Below are positions 46,448 to 57,262 of a stretch of DNA of 62,340 bases, piece after piece (position 1 is the first letter of the stretch; every line of letters starts with the position of its first letter). The notes beneath the pieces are model-generated. The model did no database searches, had not been told where the DNA came from, and was given only the letters and a program-made list of their open reading frames with translations. The position numbers were made by a program, and so were the translations under genes. This DNA comes from an uncultured Bacteroides sp. (GTDB taxonomy: Bacteria > Bacteroidota > Bacteroidia > Bacteroidales > Bacteroidaceae), in the NCBI GenBank assembly GCA_944321495.1, contig CALULP010000015.1, forward strand, positions 1-62,340, read 5' to 3'.

Positions 46448-47059
46448 ATGCTACTGAAACTTTATCCCAAAAACAACAACCCCGCCGACCTGCAACGCGT
46501 AGTCGACCTGCTGCGCGACGGCGGACTGCTCATCTACCCCACCGACACCATGTACGCCATCGGGTGCCACGGGCTGAAGGAACGCGCCATCGAGCGTATC
46601 TGCCGCCTGAAAGGCATCGACCCCAGGCGGAACAACCTTTCCATCATCTGCTACGACCTCGCCGCCATCAGCGAATATGCCAAGATGGACAACGCCGCTT
46701 TCAAGCTAATGAAACGCAACCTGCCGGGACCCTTCACCTTCATCCTGAACGGAACGACCCGCCTGCCCAAAATATTCCGCAACCGCCGCGAAGTGGGCAT
46801 CCGTATGCCGGACAGCCCCATCATCCAGGAAATTGCCCGCTTGCTGGATGCCCCCATCATGACCACCACCCTGCCCCATGACGAAGACGAAGACACCGGC
46901 TACCTGACAGACCCGGAACTGATAGACGAAAAGTTCGGCCAGGCAGTAGACCTCGTCATCGACGGCGGCATGGGCGGGCTGGAAGGCTCTACGGTAGTGG
47001 ACTGTACCGGGGACGAGCCCGCCATCATCCGCCAAGGCCTGGGCGAATTGCAAGACTGA
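46448..47059 (+). CDS. L-threonylcarbamoyladenylate synthase, Sua5/YrdC family
   Basis: A 203-residue YrdC-domain protein. Visible motifs are GGLLIYPTDTMYAIGCHG (the PTDT nucleotide site), RLKGIDPRRNNLSIIC with the KR-R-N substrate pocket, LPGPFTFIL, and VGIRMPDSPI. It makes threonylcarbamoyl-AMP for the t6A base 37 modification of ANN-reading tRNAs. The C-terminal SuaA domain is absent, so it is the short TsaC/YciO-like form; YciO members with weaker activity cannot be excluded. Confidence 0.85.
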   Translation: MLLKLYPKNNNPADLQRVVDLLRDGGLLIYPTDTMYAIGCHGLKERAIERICRLKGIDPRRNNLSIICYDLAAISEYAKMDNAAFKLMKRNLPGPFTFILNGTTRLPKIFRNRREVGIRMPDSPIIQEIARLLDAPIMTTTLPHDEDEDTGYLTDPELIDEKFGQAVDLVIDGGMGGLEGSTVVDCTGDEPAIIRQGLGELQD

Positions 47060-47082
47060 CGCGCGCAAGCGCGCTTTAGGCA

Positions 47083-47165
47083 ACAAGGCTACAAGGCGTC
47101 AGATGACAAGGTTCAGAAAGACACTGCGACTATCCTTGTCCCCTCATCCACTCGTCACCTCGTCA
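47083..47165. repeat. Dispersed inverted repeat with ACAAGG and CCTTGTC arms
   Basis: CAACAAGGCTACAAGG and GATGACAAGG on the left are mirrored by CCTTGTCCCCTCATC and CGTCACCTCGTCAAC on the right. The motifs match those of the larger repeat at 43587-43735. It occupies the gap upstream of the hydrolase gene. Confidence 0.6.
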
Positions 47166-47195
47166 ACTAAATCAATCTTTAATACACCAATCCTC

Positions 47196-48284
47196 ATGAA
47201 AAAGAAACAAATCCTCTTTACCTTGGCAACGGCCGCCCTACTTGGCGCCGCCCGGCCTGCCGATGCCTGCACCGGCATCACCCTGAAAAGCCAAGACGGA
47301 CACACCATCGTGGCACGCACCATAGAATGGGGCGGAAGCGACCTGAACAGCCAGTACGTCATTGTGCCGCGCGGACACCGCCAGCAATCACTCCTGCCCG
47401 GAGGCGGGACGGACGGCATGGCCTTCACTGCCCGCTACGGCTATGTGGGACTTTCGGTAGAACAGGAAACCTTTGTGGCCGAAGGGCTGAACGAAGCAGG
47501 GCTGTCCGCCGGACTGTTCTACTTCCCCGCCTACGGGCAATACGAAACCTACGACCCCGCAGAGAAAACCACTACCATTGCCGACCTCCAGCTGGTAGCC
47601 TACCTGTTGGGTGAATGCGCCACGGTAGACGAAGTGAAAAAGGCCGTAGCCCAAGTGCACATCGTGCAGATAGACCCGCGAGCCTCTACCGTGCACTGGC
47701 GCTTCACCGACCCGTCCGGACGGCAGATAGTACTCGAAATCATCGAGGGAGGCAAAGTATGCTTCTACGACAATCCCCTGGGCGTGCTCACCAATTCGCC
47801 CGGCCTGGAATGGCACCTCACCAACCTGAACAATTACGTCAACCTTTACCCGGGTTCTGCGCCGTCGCAAGAGTTGGACGGCAGACGGCTGTCGCAATTC
47901 GGCGCCGGCAGCGGTTTCCTGGGACTGCCGGGGGACATCACCCCGCCCTCACGCTTTGTGCGCGCCGCCTTCTACCAAGCCACGGCGCCCCGGCAAAGTA
48001 CAGCTGAAAAGGCCATCCTGCAAGGTTTCCAGATACTGAACAACTTCGACATCCCCGTAGGCACCGAGTTTGCCGACGGCAAAGTCCCGGCAGACATCCC
48101 CAGCGCCACCCAATGGACCTCGGCCACCGACCCTGCCGGCCGCGCCATCTACTTCCGCACCATGTACAACAGCGCCATCCGTTGCATCAGCCTGAAAGAC
48201 ATCGACTTCACCCGGACGTCCTACCGCGCCGTGCCCATGGACGCCGCGAAGCAACAACCCATAGAAAAGATAACCGTGCGCTAA
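47196..48284 (+). CDS. Exported choloylglycine hydrolase-family (bile salt hydrolase or penicillin V acylase-like) amidase
   Basis: A 362-residue N-terminal nucleophile amidase. The signal peptide MKKKQILFTLATAALLGAA ends with RPADA, and cleavage before Cys25 would leave the catalytic Cys as residue 1 (CTGITLKSQDGHTIVARTIEW). Other family positions are the arginine in VARTIEW, GLNEAGLSAGLFYF, and the NSPGLEWHLTNLNNY block. It should cleave amide bonds of conjugated bile acids or acylated compounds in the periplasm; the preferred substrate cannot be read here. The in-frame extension upstream to 47103 lies in the intergenic repeat and is not used. Confidence 0.88.
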   Translation: MKKKQILFTLATAALLGAARPADACTGITLKSQDGHTIVARTIEWGGSDLNSQYVIVPRGHRQQSLLPGGGTDGMAFTARYGYVGLSVEQETFVAEGLNEAGLSAGLFYFPAYGQYETYDPAEKTTTIADLQLVAYLLGECATVDEVKKAVAQVHIVQIDPRASTVHWRFTDPSGRQIVLEIIEGGKVCFYDNPLGVLTNSPGLEWHLTNLNNYVNLYPGSAPSQELDGRRLSQFGAGSGFLGLPGDITPPSRFVRAAFYQATAPRQSTAEKAILQGFQILNNFDIPVGTEFADGKVPADIPSATQWTSATDPAGRAIYFRTMYNSAIRCISLKDIDFTRTSYRAVPMDAAKQQPIEKITVR

Positions 48285-48342
48285 AAAGCGAAACGCACTC
48301 AGGCATCCCGGCCAGACAGAAAGTTCCGGCCGGACAACCCGT

Positions 48343-48386
48343 TGCCCCTGAACAACCGCAAACGTTGTTCGGGGGCATTCTTTTTC
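48343..48386 (+). terminator. Terminator after the hydrolase gene
   Basis: TGCCCCTGAACAAC (48343-48356) pairs with GTTGTTCGGGGGCA (48364-48377), with one G-T pair, followed by TTCTTTTT. It lies 60 bases after the stop codon. Confidence 0.9.
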
Positions 48387-48977
48387 CCCCGCCATGACAA
48401 ATTTTCTTACCCGGCTTGTACATATCTCGTACCTTCCACCTCCTTTCCATAGGGCAGGAAAACAAAAGGAGCAGATAAGGAGCGGGTAAGGAGAAGGTAG
48501 GGAGAAAGCAAGGATACGGTAAATTAGAAGGACAAAGAAGAAATATATCAGATTGATACATAGAACATAGCGAATACGTCTTTCTATACAATCAATGGGA
48601 TTTCGAGGATTTTTCATGTAAAAAACAAAGATTTTTATTGTAAAGAAGTTTATCATTGACAGCCCTTTGCCCGGCAGGATGGGGGAGGGGAATTTAATGG
48701 ACGGAGGACAATCCCGACAGAAAGCCCGCCGTGCTGACACTTCCGCCCTAAACAACTCGTGATGTACAGGACGAGGTCACACATAACCCACACCCTAACT
48801 GAACAGCCATCGTGTGACAGGGGGAAACAATAAAAATTATTTGGGAGAAAAGCCTCAAAACAGGTCAGGATTCAAAATAGTTTGCGTACCTTTGCAGGTT
48901 TAATAACGAATGTTTTTATCGCTATATTCCTAACTGTCAAAGGATATTTAATCCTCATGTCGAACTCACCCGTAATA
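48387..48977. other. Long intergenic region without a supported gene
   Basis: Nearly 600 bases with no credible coding region. The left half has purine-rich runs (GGAGCAGATAAGGAGCGGG and similar near 48467-48515). A TAccTTTG box at 48887-48894 probably belongs to the lipoprotein gene starting at 48978 (leader of about 80 bases). No tRNA-like or riboswitch-like fold was recognised. Confidence 0.5.
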
Positions 48978-49445
48978 ATGAAAAGTAAAAAAAGAATAGC
49001 AGAGGTATGCCTTTGTATATGTATGATGTTCATGTTATCATCTTGCCACCTGGAGAATGACGAGGTGCAATATAATTTTATCATACACAATACAACCGAA
49101 ACGCCCGTTACACTGACACTTTCGTCATGGGGAGCGTACCATATTTATATTGACGGCACGTATGACTCACGCCATGAATTCAGCGAACAGGAAACCATTT
49201 CTCCCCATAATTTCATACAGTTCAGTCAAATCGTAGACGACAATCCGGACGCGGGTGAAATTCCGTCATCCATCATTCCGGTATGGGAATACATCACTTC
49301 GATAGAATGTGGGGGTGTTTCTATACCCAAAGAGTTTTTTGCGAACCGAACCAATTGGGACATTTCCGTTGCCCGTCAAATCAACGGTGTTTTTTCGGAT
49401 GTCCAATTCGTAATAACACCTGATCTGATAAAACGGTTCGAATAA
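48978..49445 (+). CDS. Lipoprotein of unknown function
   Basis: A 155-residue product starting MKSKKRIAEVCLCICMMFMLSSCHLEND. The signal peptide ends with a lipobox (FMLSSC), so the mature protein is probably lipid-anchored. The rest is beta-rich (YNFIIHNTTETPVTLTLSSWGAYHIYIDG) with no family I recognise. Starts at 48957 and 48882 are in frame but would add non-signal residues ahead of the signal peptide. It stands alone, with AT-richer codons than its neighbours. Confidence 0.65.
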   Translation: MKSKKRIAEVCLCICMMFMLSSCHLENDEVQYNFIIHNTTETPVTLTLSSWGAYHIYIDGTYDSRHEFSEQETISPHNFIQFSQIVDDNPDAGEIPSSIIPVWEYITSIECGGVSIPKEFFANRTNWDISVARQINGVFSDVQFVITPDLIKRFE

Positions 49446-49633
49446 TTAAGAATCTGTTTAAATATAGACTTTTGCTTACTACTCTACATACGATGCAGCA
49501 CAAAACAGATACTTCACCAATACCTGTTCCTCATAACAAACCTATAACCCTATTGGGCCTTTGTATTTTCTTTTAAGTTCATTCAGTTGTACATTTTTAG
49601 CGGGAAAAGCGGACAGCATCCGTTTTCTTTTCT

Positions 49634-49641
49634 TACTTTTG
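49634..49641 (+). promoter_or_regulatory. -7 promoter element of dxs
   Basis: TActTTTG 24 bases before the ATG at 49666. It lies inside the longer open frame starting at 49561 and supports the internal start. Confidence 0.55.
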
Positions 49642-49665
49642 CATTTTGTAACGCTTAGGATTGAG

Positions 49666-51588
49666 ATGAAGACCGAAACAAATACATATCCTTTACTCGA
49701 AGCTATCCACACACCGGAGGACTTGCGCAAACTCCCCGCAGAACAACTGCCGGAGGTTTGCAAGGAATTGAGGCAGGACCTCCTTGAAGAGGTTTCGCAC
49801 AATCCCGGGCACGTGGCTTCCAACTTGGGCACGGTAGAGCTGACGGTAGCACTTCATTATGTATTCAATACTCCCTACGACCGCATTGTGTGGGACGTGG
49901 GGCACCAGGCATACGGGCACAAGATACTGACCGGACGCCGGGAGGCTTTCCACACCAACCGGAAGTTCAAGGGCATACGGCCATTCCCCTCACCCGATGA
50001 AAGCGAATACGACACGTTCACTTCGGGACATGCCTCCAATTCCATTTCCGCAGCCTTGGGCATGGCTGTGGCTGCCGAACGCAAAGGCGAGCACGACCGC
50101 CACGTGGTGGCCGTGATTGGCGACGGGAGCATGAGCGGCGGGCTGGCATTCGAAGGGCTGAACAATGCATCGTCCACGCCCAACAACCTGCTTATCATCC
50201 TTAACGACAACGACATGTCCATCGACCGCAGCGTAGGGGGCATGAAGCAATACCTCTTTAACCTCACCACTTCACACTCATACAACCGGTTACGGTTCAA
50301 GACGGCACGCCTGCTGTTCAAGATGGGCATACTGAACGAAGAACGCCGGAAGGCACTTATCCGCTTTGCCAACAGCCTGAAGTCGATGGCCGCCCAGCAA
50401 CAGAACATTTTCGAAGGGATGAACATCCGCTACTTCGGCCCTATCGACGGGCACGACGTAAAGAACCTGGCACGGGTGCTGCGCGACATCAAGGACATGA
50501 AAGGGCCCAAGATACTGCACCTGCATACCGTGAAAGGGAAAGGTTTCCTGCCTGCCGAACAAAATCCGGAAATCTGGCATGCGCCCGGTTGCTTTGATCC
50601 CCGCACAGGCGAACGCTTCACTACCGACGACAGCCACCTGCCCCCACTCTACCAGGATGTGTTTGGCGACACCTTGGTGGAGCTGGCACAGCAGAACCCA
50701 CGCATTGTGGGCGTCACGCCTGCCATGCCCACAGGATGTTCCATGAACAAACTGATGGACGCCATGCCCGACCGCGCTTTTGACGTAGGCATTGCCGAGG
50801 GACATGCAGCAACCTTTTCGGGCGGCATGGCAAAGGAAGGGCTGCAACCGTTCTGCAACATCTACTCCTCGTTCATGCAAAGGGCTTATGACAATGTCAT
50901 CCACGATATTGCCATTCTGCGCCTGCCCGTCGTCCTTTGCCTGGACCGTGCCGGACTGGTAGGCGAAGACGGGCCTACGCACCACGGAGTATTCGACTTA
51001 GCTTATTTCCGACCTATACCTAACCTGACCATTGCATCGCCTTTGGACGAACGGGAATTGCGGCGGCTGATGTACACCGCACAACTGCCGGACAAAGGGC
51101 CGTTTGTCATCCGTTACCCCAAAGGGCGGGGAGAACATACCGACTGGCGTTGCCCGCTGGAGGAAATTCCCATAGGCAAGGGGCGTAAACTGAAAGACGG
51201 GGATGCCTTGGCCGTCATTACCTTGGGGCCGATAGGCAATGCGGCGGCGCGTGCCATCCGGCGTGCCGAGCAAGAACAGCACTGCACCATTGCCCAATAT
51301 GACCTGCGCTTCCTCAAGCCCTTGGACGAGGAAATGCTGCATGAAATAGGCAAACGCTTCCACTGCATCATCACCGTGGAAGACGGAGTGCTGAAAGGGG
51401 GCATGGGAAGCGCCGTGTTGGAGTTCATGGCCGACAACGGATACACCCCACAAGTACAACGCATCGGCGTCCCCGACACTTTTGTGGAACACGGGACGCT
51501 GAAAGAATTGCACCACCTATGCGGAATGGATGAAGACGGCATCTATCAGACAATACTCAACACACTTACCACAAGTACAAAGATATGA
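49666..51588 (+). CDS. dxs: 1-deoxy-D-xylulose-5-phosphate synthase
   Basis: A 640-residue thiamine-diphosphate enzyme that joins pyruvate and glyceraldehyde 3-phosphate, the first step of the MEP isoprenoid pathway. The cofactor motif is [18 protein letters not shown], preceded by [17 protein letters not shown]. The pyrimidine-binding domain has [16 protein letters not shown] and [17 protein letters not shown]. The C-terminal transketolase domain ends with [10 protein letters not shown]. The product feeds the prenyl tails used by menaquinone. It overlaps trkA by four bases. Confidence 0.94.
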   Translation: MKTETNTYPLLEAIHTPEDLRKLPAEQLPEVCKELRQDLLEEVSHNPGHVASNLGTVELTVALHYVFNTPYDRIVWDVGHQAYGHKILTGRREAFHTNRKFKGIRPFPSPDESEYDTFTSGHASNSISAALGMAVAAERKGEHDRHVVAVIGDGSMSGGLAFEGLNNASSTPNNLLIILNDNDMSIDRSVGGMKQYLFNLTTSHSYNRLRFKTARLLFKMGILNEERRKALIRFANSLKSMAAQQQNIFEGMNIRYFGPIDGHDVKNLARVLRDIKDMKGPKILHLHTVKGKGFLPAEQNPEIWHAPGCFDPRTGERFTTDDSHLPPLYQDVFGDTLVELAQQNPRIVGVTPAMPTGCSMNKLMDAMPDRAFDVGIAEGHAATFSGGMAKEGLQPFCNIYSSFMQRAYDNVIHDIAILRLPVVLCLDRAGLVGEDGPTHHGVFDLAYFRPIPNLTIASPLDERELRRLMYTAQLPDKGPFVIRYPKGRGEHTDWRCPLEEIPIGKGRKLKDGDALAVITLGPIGNAAARAIRRAEQEQHCTIAQYDLRFLKPLDEEMLHEIGKRFHCIITVEDGVLKGGMGSAVLEFMADNGYTPQVQRIGVPDTFVEHGTLKELHHLCGMDEDGIYQTILNTLTTSTKI

Positions 51589-52925
51589 AAATCGTGATTG
51601 CAGGAGCCGGTTCGGTCGGCACACATTTAGCGAAGCTATTGTCACGCGAAAGACAGGACATTATCCTGATGGATGACAACGAAGACAGGCTGAATACTTT
51701 AAGTTCGAACTTTGACCTGATGACCGTTGCCGCCTCGCCCACCTCCATCAAGGGACTTAAGGAAGCCGGCGCCGACAAGGCAGACCTGTTTGTAGCTGTC
51801 ACCCCCGACGAAAGCCGCAACATGACAGCCTGCATGCTGGCAAGCAACCTGGGCGCCGAAAAGACGGTGGCACGCATTGACAATTACGAATACCTGCAAC
51901 CCAAACATACCGAGTTTTTCCGCAACCTGGGGGTAGATTCGTTAATCTATCCGGAAATGCTGGCTGCCCGGGAAATCGCTTCTTCCATCCGCATGAGCTG
52001 GGTGCGCCAGTGGTGGGAATTCTGCAACGGCGCCCTGATACTGATAGGCACCAAGATGCGTGAAAAAGCCGAAATACTGAACATACCTTTGTACCAATTG
52101 GGCGACCCCGCCCTGCCTTATCACATCGTAGCCATCAAACGAGGCAGCGAGACCCTGATACCCCGGGGGGATGATTCCATCCAGCTGCACGACATCGTTT
52201 ATTTCACGACTACCCGCAAATACATTCCTTACATCCGGAAAATCGCAGGCAAAGAGGATTATGTGGACGTGCAAAGCGTAATGATTATGGGTGGTAGCCG
52301 AATTGCCATCCGCACCGCCCAATGCGTGCCTGACTACATGCAGGTGAAAATCATAGACAACGATTTGGCGCGTTGCAACCGACTGGCTGAGCAACTGGAC
52401 GACAAGGTCATGATTATCAATGGGGACGGGCGCGACATGGACTTGCTGATAGAGGAGGGCATCCAGAATACCGATGCTTTTGTGGCACTGACCGGAAACT
52501 CGGAAACCAACATCCTTGCCTGCCTTGCCGCCAAGCGCATGAAAGTACGGAAGACCGTTGCCGAAGTGGAAAACATAGATTACATAGGCATGGCAGAAAG
52601 CCTGGACATCGGCACCGTCATCAACAAGAAAATGATAGCCGCCAGCCACATCTACCAGATGATGCTTGACGCAGACGTGAGCAACGTGAAATGCCTTACT
52701 GTGGCCAATGCCGACGTAGCAGAGTTTATCGTAAAAGCAGGTTCCAAGATAACCCAACACCAAGTAAAAGACCTGGGGCTGCCCAAAGGCGTCACCATCG
52801 GCGGACTGGTGCGCAACGGTGAGGGTATTGTCGTAATGGGTAACACGCAAATACAAGCGGGCGACCATGTGGTGGTATTCTGCCTGAACATGATGATCAA
52901 GAAAATAGAGAAATATTTCAGCTGA
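51585..52925 (+). CDS. trkA: Trk potassium uptake regulatory subunit TrkA
   Basis: A 446-residue cytoplasmic regulator of TrkH-type potassium channels. It has two tandem Rossmann domains, the first with the NAD(H) motif [15 protein letters not shown] and the second with the looser [13 protein letters not shown]. Each is followed by a TrkA-C ligand-binding domain (the first near residues 140-220, the second at the C-terminus with [12 protein letters not shown]). It is translated from a start inside the dxs stop region (four-base overlap). No TrkH partner is in the window. Confidence 0.93.
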   Translation: MKIVIAGAGSVGTHLAKLLSRERQDIILMDDNEDRLNTLSSNFDLMTVAASPTSIKGLKEAGADKADLFVAVTPDESRNMTACMLASNLGAEKTVARIDNYEYLQPKHTEFFRNLGVDSLIYPEMLAAREIASSIRMSWVRQWWEFCNGALILIGTKMREKAEILNIPLYQLGDPALPYHIVAIKRGSETLIPRGDDSIQLHDIVYFTTTRKYIPYIRKIAGKEDYVDVQSVMIMGGSRIAIRTAQCVPDYMQVKIIDNDLARCNRLAEQLDDKVMIINGDGRDMDLLIEEGIQNTDAFVALTGNSETNILACLAAKRMKVRKTVAEVENIDYIGMAESLDIGTVINKKMIAASHIYQMMLDADVSNVKCLTVANADVAEFIVKAGSKITQHQVKDLGLPKGVTIGGLVRNGEGIVVMGNTQIQAGDHVVVFCLNMMIKKIEKYFS

Positions 52926-53024
52926 TAAGCACCGATTTCCATTTGTTAATTTGATATAGGATAAAAAGTGCAAAAACATACTTTTTTTGTCATGCATAGA
53001 TAGCAATCGGCAAAAATCTTACTG

Positions 53025-53032
53025 TATCTTTG
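53025..53032 (+). promoter_or_regulatory. -7 promoter element of the nuo operon
   Basis: TAtcTTTG, 50 bases before the nuoA ATG. No well-spaced -33 TTTG is seen. Confidence 0.5.
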
Positions 53033-53082
53033 CACGCCGAAAACGGGCAAAGCACCTAATTATACATTAAAAAAACGAGCGT

Positions 53083-53433
53083 ATGAACTTTACGTTTTTA
53101 GTCACCGTCGTGCTGACGGCCATCATTTTCGTGGGACTCGTAGTGGCCATAGCGAGAGCCATAGCGCCGCGCTCTTTCAATCCGCAAAAGATGGAGCCAT
53201 ACGAATGCGGTATCCCCACACGGGGCAGGTCGTGGATGCAATTCCGCGTAGGATATTACCTGTTTGCCATCCTTTTCCTGATGTTTGAAGTAGAAACCGT
53301 ATTCCTGTTCCCCTGGGCTGTCCGGGTAAAGGCAATGGGACCGGATGCACTGCTTAGCGTAGCTTTCTTTTTATTCATCTTAGTGCTGGGGCTGGCCTAT
53401 GCCTGGCGGAAAGGAGCTTTGGAATGGAAGTAA
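53083..53433 (+). CDS. nuoA: NADH-quinone oxidoreductase subunit A
   Basis: A 116-residue membrane subunit of complex I with three hydrophobic segments. It carries [41 protein letters not shown], the diagnostic NuoA/ND3 block with the YECG loop. It is the first gene of the operon, and its stop overlaps nuoB by ten bases. Confidence 0.94.
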   Translation: MNFTFLVTVVLTAIIFVGLVVAIARAIAPRSFNPQKMEPYECGIPTRGRSWMQFRVGYYLFAILFLMFEVETVFLFPWAVRVKAMGPDALLSVAFFLFILVLGLAYAWRKGALEWK

Positions 53434-54008
53434 TGAAAAAGCCCAAGATAAAATCGATTCCCTACGAAGAATTCCAAGATAACGAAACGCTGGAAAAACT
53501 CGTCAAAGAGCTGAATGCCGGTGGCGTGAACGTCATTGTAGGCGCACTGGATGACTTGATAAACTGGGGACGAAGCAATTCGCTTTGGCCGCTGACCTTT
53601 GCCACCAGTTGTTGCGGCATCGAATTCATGGCCGTATGCGCCGCCCGTTACGACATTGCACGCTTCGGCTTTGAGGTGACGCGCAACAGTCCACGCCAGG
53701 CTGACGTCATTCTGGTAAGCGGAACCATCACCAACAAGATGGCACCTGTACTGAAACGGTTGTACGACCAGATGGGTGACCCTAAATATGTGGTGGCCAT
53801 CGGCGGATGTGCCGTAAGCGGAGGACCTTTCAGGAAATCATACCACGTAGTGCAAGGAGTGGACCAGATACTCCCTGTGGACGTTTATGTACCGGGGTGC
53901 CCGCCACGTCCCGAAGCTTTCTTATACGGCATGATGCAACTGCAACGGAAAATCAAAGTTGAGAAATTCTTCGGTGGGACAAACCGCAAAGAGAAGGAAG
54001 AAAAATAA
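53424..54008 (+). CDS. nuoB: NADH-quinone oxidoreductase subunit B
   Basis: A 194-residue iron-sulfur subunit that holds cluster N2, the last electron donor to quinone. Cluster cysteines are visible in the tandem pair of [17 protein letters not shown], in [10 protein letters not shown], and in [11 protein letters not shown]. It starts inside nuoA and precedes the fused nuoCD. Confidence 0.95.
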   Translation: MEVMKKPKIKSIPYEEFQDNETLEKLVKELNAGGVNVIVGALDDLINWGRSNSLWPLTFATSCCGIEFMAVCAARYDIARFGFEVTRNSPRQADVILVSGTITNKMAPVLKRLYDQMGDPKYVVAIGGCAVSGGPFRKSYHVVQGVDQILPVDVYVPGCPPRPEAFLYGMMQLQRKIKVEKFFGGTNRKEKEEK

Positions 54009-54022
54009 GCAGCAACGGATTT

Positions 54023-55615
54023 ATGGAGAAAGAAATTCATATAAAACCGCAAGACCTGCACGCAGAAATGTTACGCTTGCGGCAAGAAGAACAAATGGAC
54101 TTCTTGGAAAGCCTGACCGGCATGGACTGGGGAGTCCCTACTGAAGAAGATACGGACGAAACAATGCGCGGGCTCGGGGTAGTTTATCACTTGGAGTCGA
54201 CCGCCAACGGCAAACGGATGGTTATCAAGACTGCGACGTTGAACCGCGAACAGCCTGAACTGCCTTCCGTAACCGACATTTGGAAAGGAGCCGAACTACC
54301 CGAACGTGAAGTATATGATTTCTTCGGCATCGAGTTTACGGGACATCCGGACATGCGCCGGTTATTCTTACGCAACGACTGGGTAGGTTACCCCTTGCGA
54401 AAAGACAATGACCCGGCTAAGGACAACCCGTTGCGCATGACTAACGAAGAGACTGAAGACACCACCCAAGAGGTGGAACTGGACGAAGAAGGCAAGCTTA
54501 AGGCCAGGACAAACGTCCTGTTCGGCGACGAGGAATATGTGGTGAACATCGGGCCGCAACATCCGGCCACGCACGGCGTACTGCGCTTCCGGGTATCGCT
54601 GGAAGGAGAAAACATACGCAAAATAGACGTCAATTGCGGTTACATACACCGGGGCATCGAAAAGATGAACGAAAGCCTGACCTACCCGCAAACGTTGGCC
54701 TTGACCGACCGCCTTGACTATCTGGGCGCCATGCAAAACCGCCATGCCCTGTGCATGTGCATTGAAAAGGCGATGGGTGTAGAGGTAAGCGACCGCGTAC
54801 AGTACATCCGCACCATCATGGACGAGTTGCAACGCATTGACTCACATATCTTATTTTTCTCATGCCTTTGCCAGGATTTAGGAGCCACGACCGCTTTCCT
54901 GTATGGTTTCCGCGACCGCGAAAAGGTGTTGGATATCTTTGAAGAGACTTGCGGAGGACGCCTCATCTTGAATTATAATACCATCGGTGGCGTACAAGCA
55001 GATATCCATCCCAATTTCGTACACAGGGTGAAAGAATTCATCCCTTACATGCGCCGCAACCTACAGGAATACCAAGACATCTTCGGCGGAAACATCATAG
55101 CCCACCAGCGCCTGAAAGGCGTGGGAGTGTTGAGCCGGGAAGATGCCATAGCATTCGGAGCCACCGGAGGTACGGGACGTGCCAGCGGATGGGCATGCGA
55201 CGTGCGCAAGCGTATGCCGTATGCCGCCTATGACAAGGTGGACTTCAAAGAAATACTCCATACGGAAGGCGACTGCTACGCCCGTTACAGGGTGCGTATC
55301 GAGGAAATTGAAGAAAGCCTGCACATCATTGAGCAACTGATAGACAACATTCCCGAAGGGCCTTACCAAGAGAAGATGAAACCTATCATCAAGGTGCCCG
55401 CAGGTTCGTACTACGCAGCCGTGGAAGGCAGCCGTGGCGAATTTGGCGTGTATTTGGAAAGCCAGGGCGACAAGACGCCTTACCGCCTGCACTACCGTGC
55501 TACCGGATTGCCGCTGGTAGGCACAATAGATACCATTTGCCGGGGCGGGAAGATTGCCGACCTGATAGCCATCGGCGGCACACTGGATTACGTTGTCCCC
55601 GATATTGACCGCTAA
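54023..55615 (+). CDS. nuoCD: NADH-quinone oxidoreductase, fused subunits C and D
   Basis: A 530-residue fusion. Residues 1 to about 150 are the NuoC part, ending in [29 protein letters not shown]. From about 165 the NuoD part begins with [26 protein letters not shown], and continues with [12 protein letters not shown] and [14 protein letters not shown]. The C-terminal APxGExGVY region reads as [15 protein letters not shown], then YRLHYRATG. The C-D fusion is shared with several phyla. The subunits form the peripheral arm next to the quinone site. Confidence 0.94.
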   Translation: MEKEIHIKPQDLHAEMLRLRQEEQMDFLESLTGMDWGVPTEEDTDETMRGLGVVYHLESTANGKRMVIKTATLNREQPELPSVTDIWKGAELPEREVYDFFGIEFTGHPDMRRLFLRNDWVGYPLRKDNDPAKDNPLRMTNEETEDTTQEVELDEEGKLKARTNVLFGDEEYVVNIGPQHPATHGVLRFRVSLEGENIRKIDVNCGYIHRGIEKMNESLTYPQTLALTDRLDYLGAMQNRHALCMCIEKAMGVEVSDRVQYIRTIMDELQRIDSHILFFSCLCQDLGATTAFLYGFRDREKVLDIFEETCGGRLILNYNTIGGVQADIHPNFVHRVKEFIPYMRRNLQEYQDIFGGNIIAHQRLKGVGVLSREDAIAFGATGGTGRASGWACDVRKRMPYAAYDKVDFKEILHTEGDCYARYRVRIEEIEESLHIIEQLIDNIPEGPYQEKMKPIIKVPAGSYYAAVEGSRGEFGVYLESQGDKTPYRLHYRATGLPLVGTIDTICRGGKIADLIAIGGTLDYVVPDIDR

Positions 55616-55641
55616 ACACTAACTCACTAAACGCAAAAGAA

Positions 55642-56718
55642 ATGTTTGATTTTAGTATTGTAACAAACTGGATACACCAATTGCTGACATCGGTGATGCC
55701 CGAGGGGCTTGCCATCTTCATCGAATGTGTCGTGATAGGTGTGTGCATCGTGCTGCTATATGCCATATTGGCCATCATACTGATTTATATGGAGCGTAAA
55801 GTCTGCGGTTTTTTCCAGTGCCGCCTTGGGCCAAACCGCGTGGGACCTTACGGCGTATTGCAAGTATTCTGCGATGTGCTGAAAATGCTTACCAAAGAAA
55901 TCTTCCGCCCCAAAGGCGCCGACAAATTGCTTTATGGCTTGGCGCCTTACATGGTGCTGCTGGCATCGTTCCTCACCTTTGCCTGCCTGCCCATCAACAA
56001 AGGCATGGAAGTGCTTGACTTCAACATCGGCATCTTCTTCCTGCTGGCAGCATCCGGTATCGGCGTAATAGGCATCTTGCTGGCGGGATGGAGTTCGAAC
56101 AACAAGTTCTCGCTGATTGGTGCCATGCGTAGCGGCGCGCAGATTGTGAGCTATGAATTATCGGTGGGCATGAGCATCCTGACCATGGTAGTGCTAACAG
56201 GCACCATGCAGATTTCACAGATTGTAGCCGGACAGGCCGATGGCTGGTTTATCTTCAAGGGACACATTCCTGCCATCATTGCATTCATCATTTACCTGAT
56301 TGCCGCCAATGCAGAATGCAACCGCGGACCTTTCGACCTGCCTGAAGCGGAAAGTGAGCTGACTGCGGGTTACCACACGGAATACAGCGGCATGGGCTTC
56401 GGTTTCTTTTACCTGGCAGAGTACCTGAACCTGTTCATCGTGTCGGCTGTTGCGGCCACCGTATTTTTGGGCGGATGGATGCCCTTGCACATTCCCGGAC
56501 TGGACGGATTCAACATGGTAATGGATTACATCCCCGGCATTGTATGGTTCTTTGCCAAGGCTTTTTTCGTAGTGTTCCTGATGATGTGGATGCGCTGGAC
56601 GTTCCCCCGCCTGCGTATTGACCAGATACTGAAGCTGGAGTGGAAATACCTGATGCCCATATCAATGGCAAACCTGGTACTGATGGCAATATTGGTAGCC
56701 TGTGGGCTGCACTTCTAA
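55642..56718 (+). CDS. nuoH: NADH-quinone oxidoreductase subunit H
   Basis: A 358-residue membrane subunit with about eight hydrophobic segments. It lies at the quinone-access channel of complex I. The diagnostic blocks are [66 protein letters not shown] and [24 protein letters not shown]. Confidence 0.95.
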   Translation: MFDFSIVTNWIHQLLTSVMPEGLAIFIECVVIGVCIVLLYAILAIILIYMERKVCGFFQCRLGPNRVGPYGVLQVFCDVLKMLTKEIFRPKGADKLLYGLAPYMVLLASFLTFACLPINKGMEVLDFNIGIFFLLAASGIGVIGILLAGWSSNNKFSLIGAMRSGAQIVSYELSVGMSILTMVVLTGTMQISQIVAGQADGWFIFKGHIPAIIAFIIYLIAANAECNRGPFDLPEAESELTAGYHTEYSGMGFGFFYLAEYLNLFIVSAVAATVFLGGWMPLHIPGLDGFNMVMDYIPGIVWFFAKAFFVVFLMMWMRWTFPRLRIDQILKLEWKYLMPISMANLVLMAILVACGLHF

Positions 56719-56747
56719 CGACTGATAAAGACGGAACAAAAAAGATT

Positions 56748-57239
56748 ATGATGGAAGAAAAGGATACATACTTCGGCGGGCTGTTCAAAGGGATAGGAAG
56801 CCTTGCCACAGGACTGAAGACATCGATGCGCGAGTTCTTCACGAAGAAGATTACGGAACAATATCCTGAGAACAGACGGGAGCTGAAAATGTTCGACCGT
56901 TTCCGTGGTACACTTGTCATGCCACACAATGAACGGAACGAGCACCATTGCATTGCCTGCGGACTGTGCCAGATGGCCTGCCCCAACGGTACCATCAAAG
57001 TGACCAGCGAGACCATCACCACGGAAGACGGAAAGAAAAAACGCATTTTGGCCAAGTATGAATACAACCTTGGCTCGTGCATGTTCTGCCAACTGTGCGT
57101 CAACGCCTGCCCACACCATGCCATCACTTTCGACCAGGAATTTGAGCATGCCGTGTTCGACCGTTCCAAGCTCATTCTGACACTGAACCACCCGGGCAGC
57201 CATGTTGAAGAAAAAGCAAAGCCAACTACTACTGAATAA
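56748..57239 (+). CDS. nuoI: NADH-quinone oxidoreductase subunit I, 2x[4Fe-4S] ferredoxin subunit
   Basis: A 163-residue subunit starting MMEEKDTYFGGLFKGIG; a start one codon later is also possible. Two cluster motifs are present, CIACGLCQMACP and CMFCQLCVNACP, each CxxCxxCxxxCP. It relays electrons toward NuoB. The basic C-terminal tail ends KAKPTTTE. The in-frame extension upstream lies in nuoH and is not used. Confidence 0.94.
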   Translation: MMEEKDTYFGGLFKGIGSLATGLKTSMREFFTKKITEQYPENRRELKMFDRFRGTLVMPHNERNEHHCIACGLCQMACPNGTIKVTSETITTEDGKKKRILAKYEYNLGSCMFCQLCVNACPHHAITFDQEFEHAVFDRSKLILTLNHPGSHVEEKAKPTTTE

Positions 57240-57262
57240 AACAAGTCAATCAACATAACACT

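Noticed and set aside
48387..48880. Minus-strand open frames in the long gap after the hydrolase gene
   Set aside because: Their translations are low-complexity (Leu/Ser/Pro/Cys-rich), overlap the terminator and show no start context.
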